In this document: piece by piece, positions 1 to 8,549 of the stretch
How the letters are laid out: every line of letters begins with the position of its first letter
How positions within the stretch are numbered: position 1 is the first letter of the stretch
From: Butyrivibrio sp. MC2013
Lineage (GTDB): Bacteria > Bacillota > Clostridia > Lachnospirales > Lachnospiraceae
Length of the DNA stretch: 64,000 bases
Assembly: GCF_000424585.1 (NCBI RefSeq)
Contig: NZ_AUKE01000010.1
Coordinates: 1 to 64,000, forward strand
Direction: 5' to 3'
Notes under the pieces: model-generated
What the model saw: only the letters and a program-made list of their open reading frames with translations
Databases searched by the model: none
Told to the model about the DNA's origin: nothing
Position numbers and translations under genes: made by a program

Positions 1-15
1 CTCCTAAAATAAACT

Positions 16-66
16 CCACCAAGCTGATAGTACTCCTATAGGATTCTATCAATTTGGTGGGGCTTT
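16..66 (+). terminator. Rho-independent terminator of a gene upstream of the window
   Basis: CCACCAA (16-22) pairs with TTGGTGG (54-60), with an inner GATAG/CTATC stem, followed by GGGGCTTTTTC. The T-run lies on the plus strand, so it would end a plus-strand transcript entering from outside the window. Confidence 0.7.
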
Positions 67-191
67 TTCTATACGCCTTTTGTTTACCGCTTACCTTTCA
101 TATACTTCATCTACATCTTTTCTTCATTTCCCACCGCCAGCAATCAGCCCTCTGACAAAAAATCTTCGTAAGCGTCAAATTTACCGCTTAC

Positions 192-229
192 AAAAAAGAC
201 CCCTGCATCATTTTCGATGCAGAGATCTT
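192..229 (-). terminator. Terminator of the peptide-maturation operon
   Basis: On the minus strand GATCTCTGCATC and GATGCAGGGGTC form a 12-bp stem (one mismatch or G-U region) followed by TTTTTTG. It lies about 55 bases after the radical SAM stop codon, the expected end of the operon. Confidence 0.75.
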
Positions 230-282
230 TTAAAGTCCCTCTTAACTTATCGTCACACTGGACTGCTTGTCGTTCCTCTGAT

Positions 283-1728
283 TTATGATTCTAATGGTTG
301 CAGCTCGGACAAGTGTTTGAGCTCCCAACATTCGGCGGTAGGGCGAAGCTCTGCGATCTTCGCTTCTATCTTCTGCAGCCAGCCATTGCGAAACAGCCTG
401 CAGGTAAATTCGTCGGGCGCCAGAATGTCACCGGGATGACACAAAAGACCGATTGCGCGGCAGCCGCCAAGACAAAACTTACGATATTCACAGTTTCTAC
501 ACTTCTCATTATGCTCAAGTACTGTGCCGGAACGGGTATTGATAAGCTCCATGTACTTTGATTCTGTCAGGCAATTCTTAAGGCCCAGCTCCTGGATCAG
601 CGGATAATCCGCCTGAAACTCATCATCATTGGAAATCGGCATGCAGGTCAAAGCCCTGCCTTCTGCGGAAATGTACATGGAAGTGCGTGCGTGTGCACAC
701 ATACATGTATTTTCAGGATTTTTCGATACATGAACGACGGGGATACTATATACATCCGGTTCCCGTCCATCCGCAGCAAAAAAGCCGCCCAGCAGCAGAT
801 GCATATTCGGCAGATCGTTGTAATAATCCTCAAGATAGTTTAAATAGATTTCAAATGTCTCGTCATCACTCAGACCATGCTTCCCCGCATAACCACCTTC
901 GTGCCAGGCTCCCGTATCACTTACCGGATTAGTCTTAAGTCTGCGGCAGCCCACAGAAGCCAGGTAGTTTATACTGTCACGCAGAGTATGAGCATTCTCC
1001 TTCCATAAGCACATCTCAGCACCGGTTGGGAAACCATTGTCTCTGCATAGCTCAAATGCATGGCGTACTGCCTTTTCAGCACCGTTAATACCCCGGAGCC
1101 AGTCGTGATAGCCCACGCCGTCGAAACTCATATTAAATTCGGGATACAGACCTCGCTGCTTGAATCTCTCCAGAAGACCTTCGTTCACAAGCAAACCATT
1201 GGAATAGATCTGGCTGATGTATACGCCCCGCTCGCTCAGAGCATCTACGATTTCCCAGAAATCGGATCGCACCAAGGGCTCTCCGCCGGTGATCGAACAC
1301 GATAACACCCCCGCATTGCCAAGCTCTTCTGTGATCTTCATCACATCGTCGTGGCTTAATTCTCCATATCTGCCATCTGCGGCGGACAGATAGCAATGCT
1401 TACATTTACAGTTGCATCTGCCGGTAACAGACCAATGGGCAGACTCCATAAAACGGTTTTCGTATCGATGATAGCGCTGGCGTTCTGACAGACCCTTACC
1501 TGCGGTACAGGTCTCTATGTAGCCCTTTTCTTCCAGGTCTTTGATGCTGTCATGCACTTCTTGCGAGATCAGCGGAAGATCAAGATCCACAGAGCCGTCA
1601 CAGAGAGTGAGAGCATCAAACTTCGTCTTATCAAGCCAGTGAACCCGATGCGTCTTGCTGTCAACAACCGCATACGGCAGCAGCTCCCAGCCTCTCAGAC
1701 AGTAGTCATCCTTTAATCGGTAGTACAT
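283..1728 (-). CDS. Radical SAM/SPASM peptide maturase of a Nif11-type cluster
   Basis: This 481-residue protein is probably the enzyme that modifies the neighbouring precursor peptides. Residues 1 to about 95 form an N-terminal domain that may recognise the leader. The radical SAM CX3CX2C motif is C105, C109, C112, followed by the SAM-binding ITGGEP segment. The C-terminal part carries a SPASM-like set of cysteines (TCMCAH, KCRNCEYRKFCLGGC, TCRLF) for auxiliary Fe-S clusters. It resembles the nif11-class peptide maturases, the group I recall as containing the PlpX splicease, but the chemistry cannot be read from sequence. It is the last gene of the operon, about 90 bases after the second Nif11 peptide, and a terminator follows. 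The type of crosslink or excision it makes is unknown. Confidence 0.85.
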   Translation of the reverse strand: MYYRLKDDYCLRGWELLPYAVVDSKTHRVHWLDKTKFDALTLCDGSVDLDLPLISQEVHDSIKDLEEKGYIETCTAGKGLSERQRYHRYENRFMESAHWSVTGRCNCKCKHCYLSAADGRYGELSHDDVMKITEELGNAGVLSCSITGGEPLVRSDFWEIVDALSERGVYISQIYSNGLLVNEGLLERFKQRGLYPEFNMSFDGVGYHDWLRGINGAEKAVRHAFELCRDNGFPTGAEMCLWKENAHTLRDSINYLASVGCRRLKTNPVSDTGAWHEGGYAGKHGLSDDETFEIYLNYLEDYYNDLPNMHLLLGGFFAADGREPDVYSIPVVHVSKNPENTCMCAHARTSMYISAEGRALTCMPISNDDEFQADYPLIQELGLKNCLTESKYMELINTRSGTVLEHNEKCRNCEYRKFCLGGCRAIGLLCHPGDILAPDEFTCRLFRNGWLQKIEAKIAELRPTAECWELKHLSELQPLES

Positions 1729-1816
1729 ATTTTTTCCTTCAACAATACAGATTGCAGCCGTCTATAAAAGGACTTATCACCCATTCCCCCCTGACCGCAG
1801 GGGAAGTGAGGAGGAT

Positions 1817-2089
1817 CTAGCCTCCTATTCCAGAGAACATACATCCACAGGGATTAGAACCCCCCAAAAAGCCACATGCTCCACCTGCAACCTGATCAAG
1901 TTCATCATCAGATAACACCGCTCCATGTGTCTCCTTAAAATCCTCAGTAGTAAGGGTAAAGCCATACTCTTTTGCGATCTCAATTGCCTTCTCCGTGGCA
2001 GTATCTTTGTCGGTCAGGGCCTCAAGCTTTGTTTTCAGTTCCTCATTTTTGCTTGCTTCCTCAAGGAATTTCTTCAGATTCTCGTTCAT
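1817..2089 (-). CDS. Nif11-leader precursor peptide, copy 1
   Basis: A 90-residue precursor. Residues 1-70 are a Nif11-like leader (MNENLKKFLEEASKNEELK...) ending in LSDDELDQVAGG, the double-glycine site cut by C39 peptidase exporters. The predicted core is the last 20 residues, ACGFLGGSNPCGCMFSGIGG, with three cysteines (C72, C81, C83) and many glycines, suited to thioether or other radical SAM modification. AAGGAGG precedes the start. It is the second unit of a tandem duplication and lies just before the maturase gene. The leader class is clear; the final product and its activity are not known. Confidence 0.88.
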   Translation of the reverse strand: MNENLKKFLEEASKNEELKTKLEALTDKDTATEKAIEIAKEYGFTLTTEDFKETHGAVLSDDELDQVAGGACGFLGGSNPCGCMFSGIGG

Positions 2090-2188
2090 GTGTTTTCCTC
2101 CTTTTTACCATAATACAGATTGCAGCCGTCTATAAAAGGACTTATCACCCATTCCACCCTGACCGCAGGGGAAGTGAGGAGGATCTAT

Positions 2189-2455
2189 CTATCCTCTTCC
2201 ATAGAAAAGACATCCCATAGGATCAGTACCCATAATGGCACATCCTCCACCTGCAACCTGATCAAGTTCATCATCGGATAACACCGCTCCTTGTGTTTCC
2301 TTAAAATCCTCAGCGGTAAGGGTAAAACCATACTCTTTTGCGATCTCAATTGCCTTCTCCGTGGCAGTATCTTTGTCGGTCAGGGCCTCAAGCTTTGTTT
2401 TCAGTTCCTCATTTTTGCTTGCTTCCTCAAGGAATTTCTTCAGATTCTCGTTCAT
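2189..2455 (-). CDS. Nif11-leader precursor peptide, copy 2
   Basis: An 88-residue precursor. Its 70-residue leader differs from copy 1 only at residues 48 (Ala for Thr) and 55 (Gln for His). The core after VAGG is GCAIMGTDPMGCLFYGRG, with two cysteines (C72, C82). Both copies keep a Cys at core position 2 and a G-C-[ML]-F-x-G pattern further on, while the residues between have changed. The F-Y-G triplet recalls the XYG site of spliceotide precursors, but copy 1 has S in place of Y. AAGGAGG precedes the start. Confidence 0.88.
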   Translation of the reverse strand: MNENLKKFLEEASKNEELKTKLEALTDKDTATEKAIEIAKEYGFTLTAEDFKETQGAVLSDDELDQVAGGGCAIMGTDPMGCLFYGRG

Positions 2456-2477
2456 GTGTTTTCCTCCTTTTTTACCA

Positions 2478-2507
2478 TTTACAAGATGCTGAGAGTTTTT
2501 GTTTCAA
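2478..2507 (-). promoter_or_regulatory. Possible internal promoter for the two Nif11 peptides
   Basis: Minus strand TTGAAA (2502-2507), 18-bp spacer, TGTAAA (2478-2483). It lies in the 82-base gap between the short GG-leader gene and the first Nif11 gene. The -10 box is poor and an alternative sigma factor is encoded in the same operon, so this is a weak call. Confidence 0.3.
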
Positions 2508-2537
2508 GCAATTGATGCCTACATAATTTTATACGCA

Positions 2538-2726
2538 TCAATCTACATAAATGCGACTTGTATTTTCATTTTTTCCCCCGGCTGCCATATCAAGTTCTTC
2601 ATCGCGGAGCCTTTCTGCGGAATCTTCGCCTTTATCGTTCTTTATATCAGAAAACAGCACCTTTCGAAGTCTTTCCTTATGGTCTGATCCCGCGGTAAAA
2701 TCGGCCTTTTCAAAAATGTTCTCCAT
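2538..2726 (-). CDS. Short GG-leader peptide with a cysteine-free tail
   Basis: A 62-residue peptide opening MENIFEKADFTAGSDHKERL and ending LRDEELDMAAGG-KNENTSRIYVD. The stretch before the double glycine matches the leader end of the Nif11 peptides, so the C39 exporter could cut and export it. The rest of the leader is not Nif11-like, and the 11-residue tail has no Cys, Ser-rich patch or other obvious modification site. A GAGGGG site precedes the start, only 12 bases after the metalloprotease-like gene. I recall similar ADFTAG..HKERL peptides beside NHLM exporters. It may be a signal, chaperone or second product; none is shown. Confidence 0.7.
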   Translation of the reverse strand: MENIFEKADFTAGSDHKERLRKVLFSDIKNDKGEDSAERLRDEELDMAAGGKNENTSRIYVD

Positions 2727-2738
2727 ATCAGCCCCTCG

Positions 2739-3605
2739 TTATTTTTTATCCCAGAGTTCTTCTTTTGTATCCTCAAGCTTTATTGCAAGTTCATATGGTA
2801 ACCATGATGTATCTTTACCTGCGATCTCTGAAAAACGATCAAGTACACAGCAGATCCTTTCGGTAAGAGGCGCATCAACGACTGTATAGTTCTCAAGACG
2901 TCCGCCGGTATATATATTTCCGTCTATCCCAAGGAACAGCTTTTCCATATCGGCGTTATACTTTCCAAACGCTGCCACGATCCCTACCGCATCAGCCACG
3001 AGCTCATCCCATATGGCATCCTTTTTATCGGGATACAGGTTTCTGCATATAAAATGCGTACACTCGTGGTATTTCCTGATCTTATGCGAAAGAATGATCC
3101 ATTCCTCATCGGAAACGCCCATCATTTTCGCCGGTATTGCACTATACGGGCCTACAGAAAGCACTATCAGTACATCCTTAAAGTTGCGCCTTTCCGATGT
3201 AAATTTCCTGAACTCTTCATCATATTCGGATCCCGAAAATCCCTCCATATGCTGCTCGATCTTCCGCCGGTTGATGACCCCGTTAATAATGGATGCGCCC
3301 TGCGTATCGGGGATATCCGTTTCCTCGCAGCGGTTAGCCATGATACGAAGGAAAGTCACAAAATCCTCGCGTTTTGAAAGCGTTATGACCGTTACGACTC
3401 CTGCCGGTGTCTCTTCCGTAGTCATACTGTCTTCATTACTTGTGATAAAGTGGGAAAGATCTCTTGCTTCCGGCTCATTTCCTCTTTCAACGATATCAAG
3501 GTACTTTTCCTTCCCGCCGGGTCCGGGGGATACAAATAACTGCCTGTATGTATCGGCAAGATTTTCTATAACCGCTCTGCCGTGAAATTCCTGTTCTTTT
3601 CCCAT
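2739..3605 (-). CDS. HExxH zinc-peptidase-like protein of the peptide cluster
   Basis: A 288-residue soluble protein with no signal peptide or membrane segment. The clearest feature is HECTH at residues 180-184 followed by DELVAD, with E201 seventeen residues after the second His, a spacing that fits gluzincin-type peptidases where a Glu in an ExxAD context is the third zinc ligand. The first 150 residues match nothing I recognise. It starts about 30 bases after the sigma-factor gene with an AGGAAA site. Reasonable roles are a cytoplasmic peptidase that trims leaders or products, or proteolytic control of the sigma factor. The zinc motif is seen; the role is inference. Confidence 0.65.
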   Translation of the reverse strand: MGKEQEFHGRAVIENLADTYRQLFVSPGPGGKEKYLDIVERGNEPEARDLSHFITSNEDSMTTEETPAGVVTVITLSKREDFVTFLRIMANRCEETDIPDTQGASIINGVINRRKIEQHMEGFSGSEYDEEFRKFTSERRNFKDVLIVLSVGPYSAIPAKMMGVSDEEWIILSHKIRKYHECTHFICRNLYPDKKDAIWDELVADAVGIVAAFGKYNADMEKLFLGIDGNIYTGGRLENYTVVDAPLTERICCVLDRFSEIAGKDTSWLPYELAIKLEDTKEELWDKK

Positions 3606-3634
3606 ATATTTCCTGCTATACCTCTATATACGTA

Positions 3635-4144
3635 TCATCCGGCAATATTGCGACATTTTTTTAAGAGTCGCTCCATCTTCTTTCCAACGGCCTTCTCGTT
3701 TGAAGATAAAACTTCCGCCATTTCCTTATACGACATCTCAAGTCCGAATCTCATAGACAGCAGGTTTCTCTCACTATCATTAAGCCTGCTTAAGATCACA
3801 TAAGCGCTCCGCGCATACCCGTCCGTGAGCTTTTCAAGCTCAGGATCGGCGGATCCGGGCTCAAAACCGGCTTCCATATAGTCTTCCAAAGATACGATCT
3901 TATCGGAATCAATCTTTCGGAAACGGTCATACAGTGTATTTGTCGCAATCGTGCACAGCCATGTATAAACGGATGAAACCTTCGGATCATACCGGTCGTA
4001 TGCTTTCATAGCCTTAACAAATGTATCCTGTACTATATCCTCGGTATTCTCCATGTGGAGGAGCCTCACATATACGCTCTTGAACACCTTCTCATAGTAC
4101 TCGTCATATACTTCCTCAAATGGTCTTTTCTCCGGCTTATCCAT
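3635..4144 (-). CDS. Sigma-70 family (ECF-like) RNA polymerase sigma factor
   Basis: About 169 residues from the ATG at 4144, which follows GTGGAGCG and overlaps the end of the exporter gene by 8 bases; a start further upstream would lie inside that gene. Region 2 is seen in YDEYYEKVFKSVYVRLLH..EDIVQDTFVKAMKAYDRY and the WLCTIATNTLYDRFRK segment, and region 4 in LSRLNDSERNLLSMRFGLEMSYKEMAE with a helix-turn-helix. No anti-sigma factor is encoded nearby. Its position inside the export operon suggests it controls this cluster, perhaps the peptide genes downstream, but no matching -35/-10 pair was identified. Confidence 0.85.
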   Translation of the reverse strand: MDKPEKRPFEEVYDEYYEKVFKSVYVRLLHMENTEDIVQDTFVKAMKAYDRYDPKVSSVYTWLCTIATNTLYDRFRKIDSDKIVSLEDYMEAGFEPGSADPELEKLTDGYARSAYVILSRLNDSERNLLSMRFGLEMSYKEMAEVLSSNEKAVGKKMERLLKKCRNIAG

Positions 4145-6332
4145 TCTTGCGCTCCACCTGCTGGCGCGACACGAGTTCGGCAAAGAAACCGTTAGCTGCG
4201 ATCAGCTCGTCATAGGTTCCGTCTTCCACGATCTTTCCTTTATCAAGAACTATGATCCTGTCACAGTTCTTTATTGTGGACAGTCTGTGTGCTATCACGA
4301 TCCTTGTACACTTGAGGCCATCGAGTGAATCAGATACCTGCTTCTGCGTTATATTGTCAAGTGCACTTGTTGCCTCATCAAACATTAAGATCTTCGGCTT
4401 CGGGGCGATGGCACGTGCTATCATAATGCGCTGTTTCTGTCCACCCGATATGCCGCCACTGCCTTCTCCTATGATAGTGAACATATTCATCGGCATCTGC
4501 CTGATATCTTCGGCTACACCTGCCATTTCAGCCGCTTCCCAGGCATCATCAAGTGTCAGCTGCGGGGCGGAGATGACAATGTTCGAATATATATCTCCCA
4601 TAAAAAGCGACATGTTCTGCATGACGGTTCCGATCTTGGACCTTAAGGACTTCAGATCGATCCTGTTAAGGTCCCGCCCGTCATAATAGACCGCACCCTT
4701 CTGTGGCTTCTCAAACCCGAGCATAACGCGCATAAGCGTACTCTTGCCGCATCCGCTCTTACCCGTTATCGCCACATACTGTCCCGGCGTTATCCTAAGG
4801 CTAAGATCATCGAGCACCGGAGGCATGTCCTCACTGTAGCGGAATGTAACATTATTAAGTTCAATACCGCCGGAGAGCTTTTCTATCACCGGTTTGTCCT
4901 CGGCTATCTCGGGGGCCGTCTCGATCACCGGTCGAAGCAGTTCAAATGTCGGTACTATCCTTGCCGCAGGCTCTATCATCGGAACGAGCGTCTTAATTGC
5001 CCCGCATACGATTGCAAAAGCAGCGTTGAACGCATAGTACTGGGCAACATCCACATGAATTTTTATCGCTTGATAATATATGATGATCGTCCCTGTAAGG
5101 GATATCGCCGTTATGATCGCCGGGAATACCTTCACGAACATCGGCGGATCATACATATACTTTGACTGCGTGGCATATGCATTAGCCCACTTGGAAAATG
5201 CGCGACGCTCGGCACCGGAGAGCTTGATTTTCTCGATACCGGCGATAAGCGAATGGGACAGCCCACTCTCTTTTGCGCCAAGCTCCATCTGCGTCATGTT
5301 TAACCTTGATCTTATGACAAGGGCAGCGACCAGCGTTATCATCTGAAGCGCTGCCACGAGAAAAGCAGGGGCCGCAAGTGCAGGTGCGAACGATCTTATC
5401 TGGAAGATATAGAGGAACGAGAACAGCGCAGTCGTAAAACATGTCATGACCATGTTAAGTATCTCGTATATGAGGATACTCATGTTGCTGACGCGTTGTG
5501 CAAGATCACCCGAAGTGTATTTCGTAAAGAATGAACTCGGAAGCGTCAGGATCCTCATCATCGTTGCTGACTCGATGCTTAGGTTTAACTTCTGCGTCAG
5601 CCTGTGAAGGAACAGTCCCTGTATCGTTCCGAACAGAAGGCTTGAAAGCGATGCACATATGAGAAATACCGCTATCGCAATAAATGCGGATACACTCCTC
5701 ATCGCCACGATATCCGTGAACAGCAGCCTGTTTATCCATGGGATCAGCATTCCGACACAGGTCGCGATAAGCGCAAAACCGAAGTAGCCACATACACCGC
5801 CCCTGTCAAGGTTAGAGAAGATGTATCCGTACAGATCCTTCATAGTCATCGCTCTTGTAGGGAATGCTTTATAAAAAGCAAATGCCTCGCCGCTGAAGAG
5901 CTTTTCCGAAGCTGCTGTGACCTTTGTCATCATACCCGTTTCCGGATCTGCATATTTATAGACGTTTGCCCCTGCAGGGATAAGTGCTACAGGCTTGCCG
6001 TCATCAGCAAAGGTTGTCAGCATAGCACCCGTAGCGTCTTTTCTCCAACCCTCGCGAAGTACTACCTGCCTTGTCATGACGCCATAAGGACGAAGAAGAT
6101 ACTCAAGAACTTCCTCGATCGACTGCAGTCTTTCGGGAACTTCCCTGACCTTTATGTGATAGTATTTAAGGATCGATCCTATTGCATCCGTTGCCTGTTC
6201 TCGTTCATTCTGCAGTGCGGCAGACAATTTCAGCCCCATGACTGAACCCGCGATCTTAAGGCACGAATCCTCAAATGCTTCTATATCGTTTTGTTTACGA
6301 AGCTCTATCTGCTCCTCGAACCAGCTTGCCAT
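4137..6332 (-). CDS. NHLP-type bacteriocin exporter, permease/ATPase without peptidase
   Basis: About 731 residues from the ATG at 6332, which follows GGGAGATAAG; the TTG four codons earlier is less likely. A soluble N-terminal region of about 170 residues, without the C39 catalytic residues, is followed by a six-helix ABC transmembrane domain and a nucleotide-binding domain with Walker A GKSGCGKST, signature GGISGGQKQR and Walker B ILMFDEATSALD. Transporters of this type normally occur beside a C39-containing partner in Nif11 and nitrile-hydratase-leader microcin clusters, as here, and may form a heterodimer with it. The gene starts 18 bases after its partner. Confidence 0.9.
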   Translation of the reverse strand: MASWFEEQIELRKQNDIEAFEDSCLKIAGSVMGLKLSAALQNEREQATDAIGSILKYYHIKVREVPERLQSIEEVLEYLLRPYGVMTRQVVLREGWRKDATGAMLTTFADDGKPVALIPAGANVYKYADPETGMMTKVTAASEKLFSGEAFAFYKAFPTRAMTMKDLYGYIFSNLDRGGVCGYFGFALIATCVGMLIPWINRLLFTDIVAMRSVSAFIAIAVFLICASLSSLLFGTIQGLFLHRLTQKLNLSIESATMMRILTLPSSFFTKYTSGDLAQRVSNMSILIYEILNMVMTCFTTALFSFLYIFQIRSFAPALAAPAFLVAALQMITLVAALVIRSRLNMTQMELGAKESGLSHSLIAGIEKIKLSGAERRAFSKWANAYATQSKYMYDPPMFVKVFPAIITAISLTGTIIIYYQAIKIHVDVAQYYAFNAAFAIVCGAIKTLVPMIEPAARIVPTFELLRPVIETAPEIAEDKPVIEKLSGGIELNNVTFRYSEDMPPVLDDLSLRITPGQYVAITGKSGCGKSTLMRVMLGFEKPQKGAVYYDGRDLNRIDLKSLRSKIGTVMQNMSLFMGDIYSNIVISAPQLTLDDAWEAAEMAGVAEDIRQMPMNMFTIIGEGSGGISGGQKQRIMIARAIAPKPKILMFDEATSALDNITQKQVSDSLDGLKCTRIVIAHRLSTIKNCDRIIVLDKGKIVEDGTYDELIAANGFFAELVSRQQVERKNG

Positions 6333-6350
6333 CTTATCTCCCAAATGTCT

Positions 6351-8549
6351 CTATTCGCTTGTCACAAGCTTCGCGTAAAGGCCATCCATAGCTATGAGTT
6401 CGTCATGTGTCCCGCGCTCACTGATCTTACCTTTATCAAGCACTATTATCTCGTCACAGTCTCTTATCGTTGAGAGCCTGTGTGCCACGACTATCGTTGT
6501 GATACCTCTTTCTTTTATTGATGAGACGACATCATACTCCGTCTGAGCATCAAGTGCGCTTGTGGCCTCATCCATTATCATGATCGTCGGATCCTGCGCA
6601 AGGACACGTGCTATCTCGATCCTCTGACGTTGTCCTCCCGAAAAATCAAGTCCGCCATCACGAATCTTATACGAGTAGCCTCCGTCCCTCTTCATGATAT
6701 CCTCATGAACATGTGCGTCCCTTGCCGCAAGTATCATCTCGAAATCCTCGATGGAGTTGTCCCACATTTTGATATTGTTCGCTATAGTATCCTCGAACAG
6801 TATGATGTCCTGATTTACAACCGCCACAGAGCTTGTAAACAGGTCCCTGTCTATCTCGCCCACCGGTTTGCCGTCAAACAGGATCTCTCCCTCCCACGGA
6901 CGGTACAGACCTGATATAAGGCGCGAAAGTGTACTCTTCCCGCATCCGCTCCCGCCTACGAAAGCAACACTCTTTCCTATCTCGAGTGTAAGGTTAAAGT
7001 TCTCGATAAGCGGCGGTGAAAGCTTCGAATAACCGAATGTCACATTCTTAAGCTCGAGCTTACCTGACAATTTGTTCGAAAAAGTTTTTTCCTCACCGTC
7101 CGAAGAATCGGCATGCTCAAGTATCGCATCTTTCGGATATTCCATGACATCATCGATACGTTCCATCTGCGTACGCATTTCCTGAAGACCCTGACCCGCT
7201 TCTATGAGTGACTGCGCCGGCAGCAGGAACTGAACAAGAAATCCCTGAAACGCGAGTACCATACCGGATGTGAACTCGCCCTTTATCATAAGGTAAACTC
7301 CCATAAGGAGCACGATATCGTTAACAAGTCCCATGACGATCACTGGTACATTTCCGAGTCTTGCATCTATCCCGGCAAACTTAACGCGCTGGCTGTTAAC
7401 GCTCGCCTCATATCCGGACCATTTGGTAAAGAATCCGTTCTCGGCACCGCTTGATTTGATAGTCTCTATCATCTCTATGCCTGATACCGTCTGTGAATAC
7501 AGCTTACTTTCGTCGCGCATCATGACACGGGTGATATTGTTCCTTTTTGCGCTGACAAAATATGCCACAAAAACATTCACCACTATGGCAACGATGCCTA
7601 TCGCCGTCATCGCAACCGAATACGACAGCATCACACCGAGGTAAAAGATCAACATCGCTGTATTTATAACAAGAGGAGCAAATGTATTGACAAGAATATT
7701 TGCTATGTTTGCGTTGGCCTGACGTCTTTGTTCTATATCACCTGCCATACGCTGTGAAAAAAAACTCATGGGAAGTTGCAGGACATGCCAGAAATATTCA
7801 GCATTTCCGACAGCGGCAAACTTACCTCTTATCCGGAATGAATAAAGCGCAGTGATCCATGCCGCAACGATCTGTACAATGGTAAGTATTATAAGCGCGG
7901 CCATAAAGCAGCCGACAAGTGAAGGATTTCTTCCGGGAAGCAGTTCATCCATGAAGAACCTGGAAAAACCTGCCAAAGCAATGGCACATATTGATGTGAC
8001 TGACGTTGTTATCGCAACAAATACGGTTGCCGATCCGGCTCCGATCATGCGCTTTTTAGCAAATGCGATCATGCTCTTGGGTTTTCCGGAGGGCTCATAT
8101 CCTTCGCCCGGAGTGATGACTACGGTAACGCCGGTAAAGGCTTCGTCAAACTCCTTCTCGGTTATGATGACATCACCCCTTGCGGGGTCGTTGATGTACA
8201 CCTTCCCTTTTTTGAAGCCGCATAAAACGACAAAATGATTAAATTCCCAGTGTATGATGCACGGAAATTTGGCCTGTTTTTTAAGTTGCTCCGGTTCGAA
8301 CCTATATCCTGTGGCATTAAAACCATATGTCCTTGCAGCCCTTGCGATGTTTCCGGCCTTGGATCCGTCGCGTGAAACACCACAGTCCTCCCGGACCTGC
8401 TCAAGGGGGACCCATTTTCCATAATAAGCCATGACCATGGTAAGGCTCGCCGCACCGCACTCAAGCGCCTCCATCTGCATAACGACGGGAACCTTTGCTA
8501 CGCCATTTGTCACCGGCTGTTTAATCCTGTTCTTCTTATTTGATAACAT
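6351..8549 (-). CDS. NHLP-type exporter with C39 leader peptidase, permease and ATPase
   Basis: A 732-residue three-part exporter. The C39 cysteine peptidase domain (about 15-150) has its full catalytic set: C31 in ALECGAASL, H105 in NHFVVL, D121 in NDPARG. A six-helix transmembrane domain and an ATPase domain follow, with Walker A GGSGCGKST, signature LDFSGGQRQR and Walker B IMIMDEATSALD. It should cut precursor leaders after the double glycine and export the cores. Its start overlaps the upstream membrane-fusion-like gene by 14 bases, which suggests translational coupling; no strong ribosome site of its own is seen. Confidence 0.93.
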   Translation of the reverse strand: MLSNKKNRIKQPVTNGVAKVPVVMQMEALECGAASLTMVMAYYGKWVPLEQVREDCGVSRDGSKAGNIARAARTYGFNATGYRFEPEQLKKQAKFPCIIHWEFNHFVVLCGFKKGKVYINDPARGDVIITEKEFDEAFTGVTVVITPGEGYEPSGKPKSMIAFAKKRMIGAGSATVFVAITTSVTSICAIALAGFSRFFMDELLPGRNPSLVGCFMAALIILTIVQIVAAWITALYSFRIRGKFAAVGNAEYFWHVLQLPMSFFSQRMAGDIEQRRQANANIANILVNTFAPLVINTAMLIFYLGVMLSYSVAMTAIGIVAIVVNVFVAYFVSAKRNNITRVMMRDESKLYSQTVSGIEMIETIKSSGAENGFFTKWSGYEASVNSQRVKFAGIDARLGNVPVIVMGLVNDIVLLMGVYLMIKGEFTSGMVLAFQGFLVQFLLPAQSLIEAGQGLQEMRTQMERIDDVMEYPKDAILEHADSSDGEEKTFSNKLSGKLELKNVTFGYSKLSPPLIENFNLTLEIGKSVAFVGGSGCGKSTLSRLISGLYRPWEGEILFDGKPVGEIDRDLFTSSVAVVNQDIILFEDTIANNIKMWDNSIEDFEMILAARDAHVHEDIMKRDGGYSYKIRDGGLDFSGGQRQRIEIARVLAQDPTIMIMDEATSALDAQTEYDVVSSIKERGITTIVVAHRLSTIRDCDEIIVLDKGKISERGTHDELIAMDGLYAKLVTSE

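Larger units (their letters stand above)
1744..2479 (-). repeat. Tandem duplication of a Nif11 peptide gene plus spacer
   Basis: Two units of about 368 bp, 1744-2111 and 2112-2479, each hold one precursor gene with its AAGGAGG site and the same downstream spacer. Each spacer has a small hairpin soon after the stop codon (CCCCTG-ACCG-CAGGGG at 1788-1803; a 5-bp version at 2157-2170) with no T-run, so it looks more like an RNA-stabilising hairpin than a terminator. The leaders are almost unchanged between the units while the cores differ. Confidence 0.85.

Noticed and set aside
80..439. Plus-strand frame at the window start
   Set aside because: It overlaps the operon terminator and the radical SAM gene end on the opposite strand; no ribosome site.
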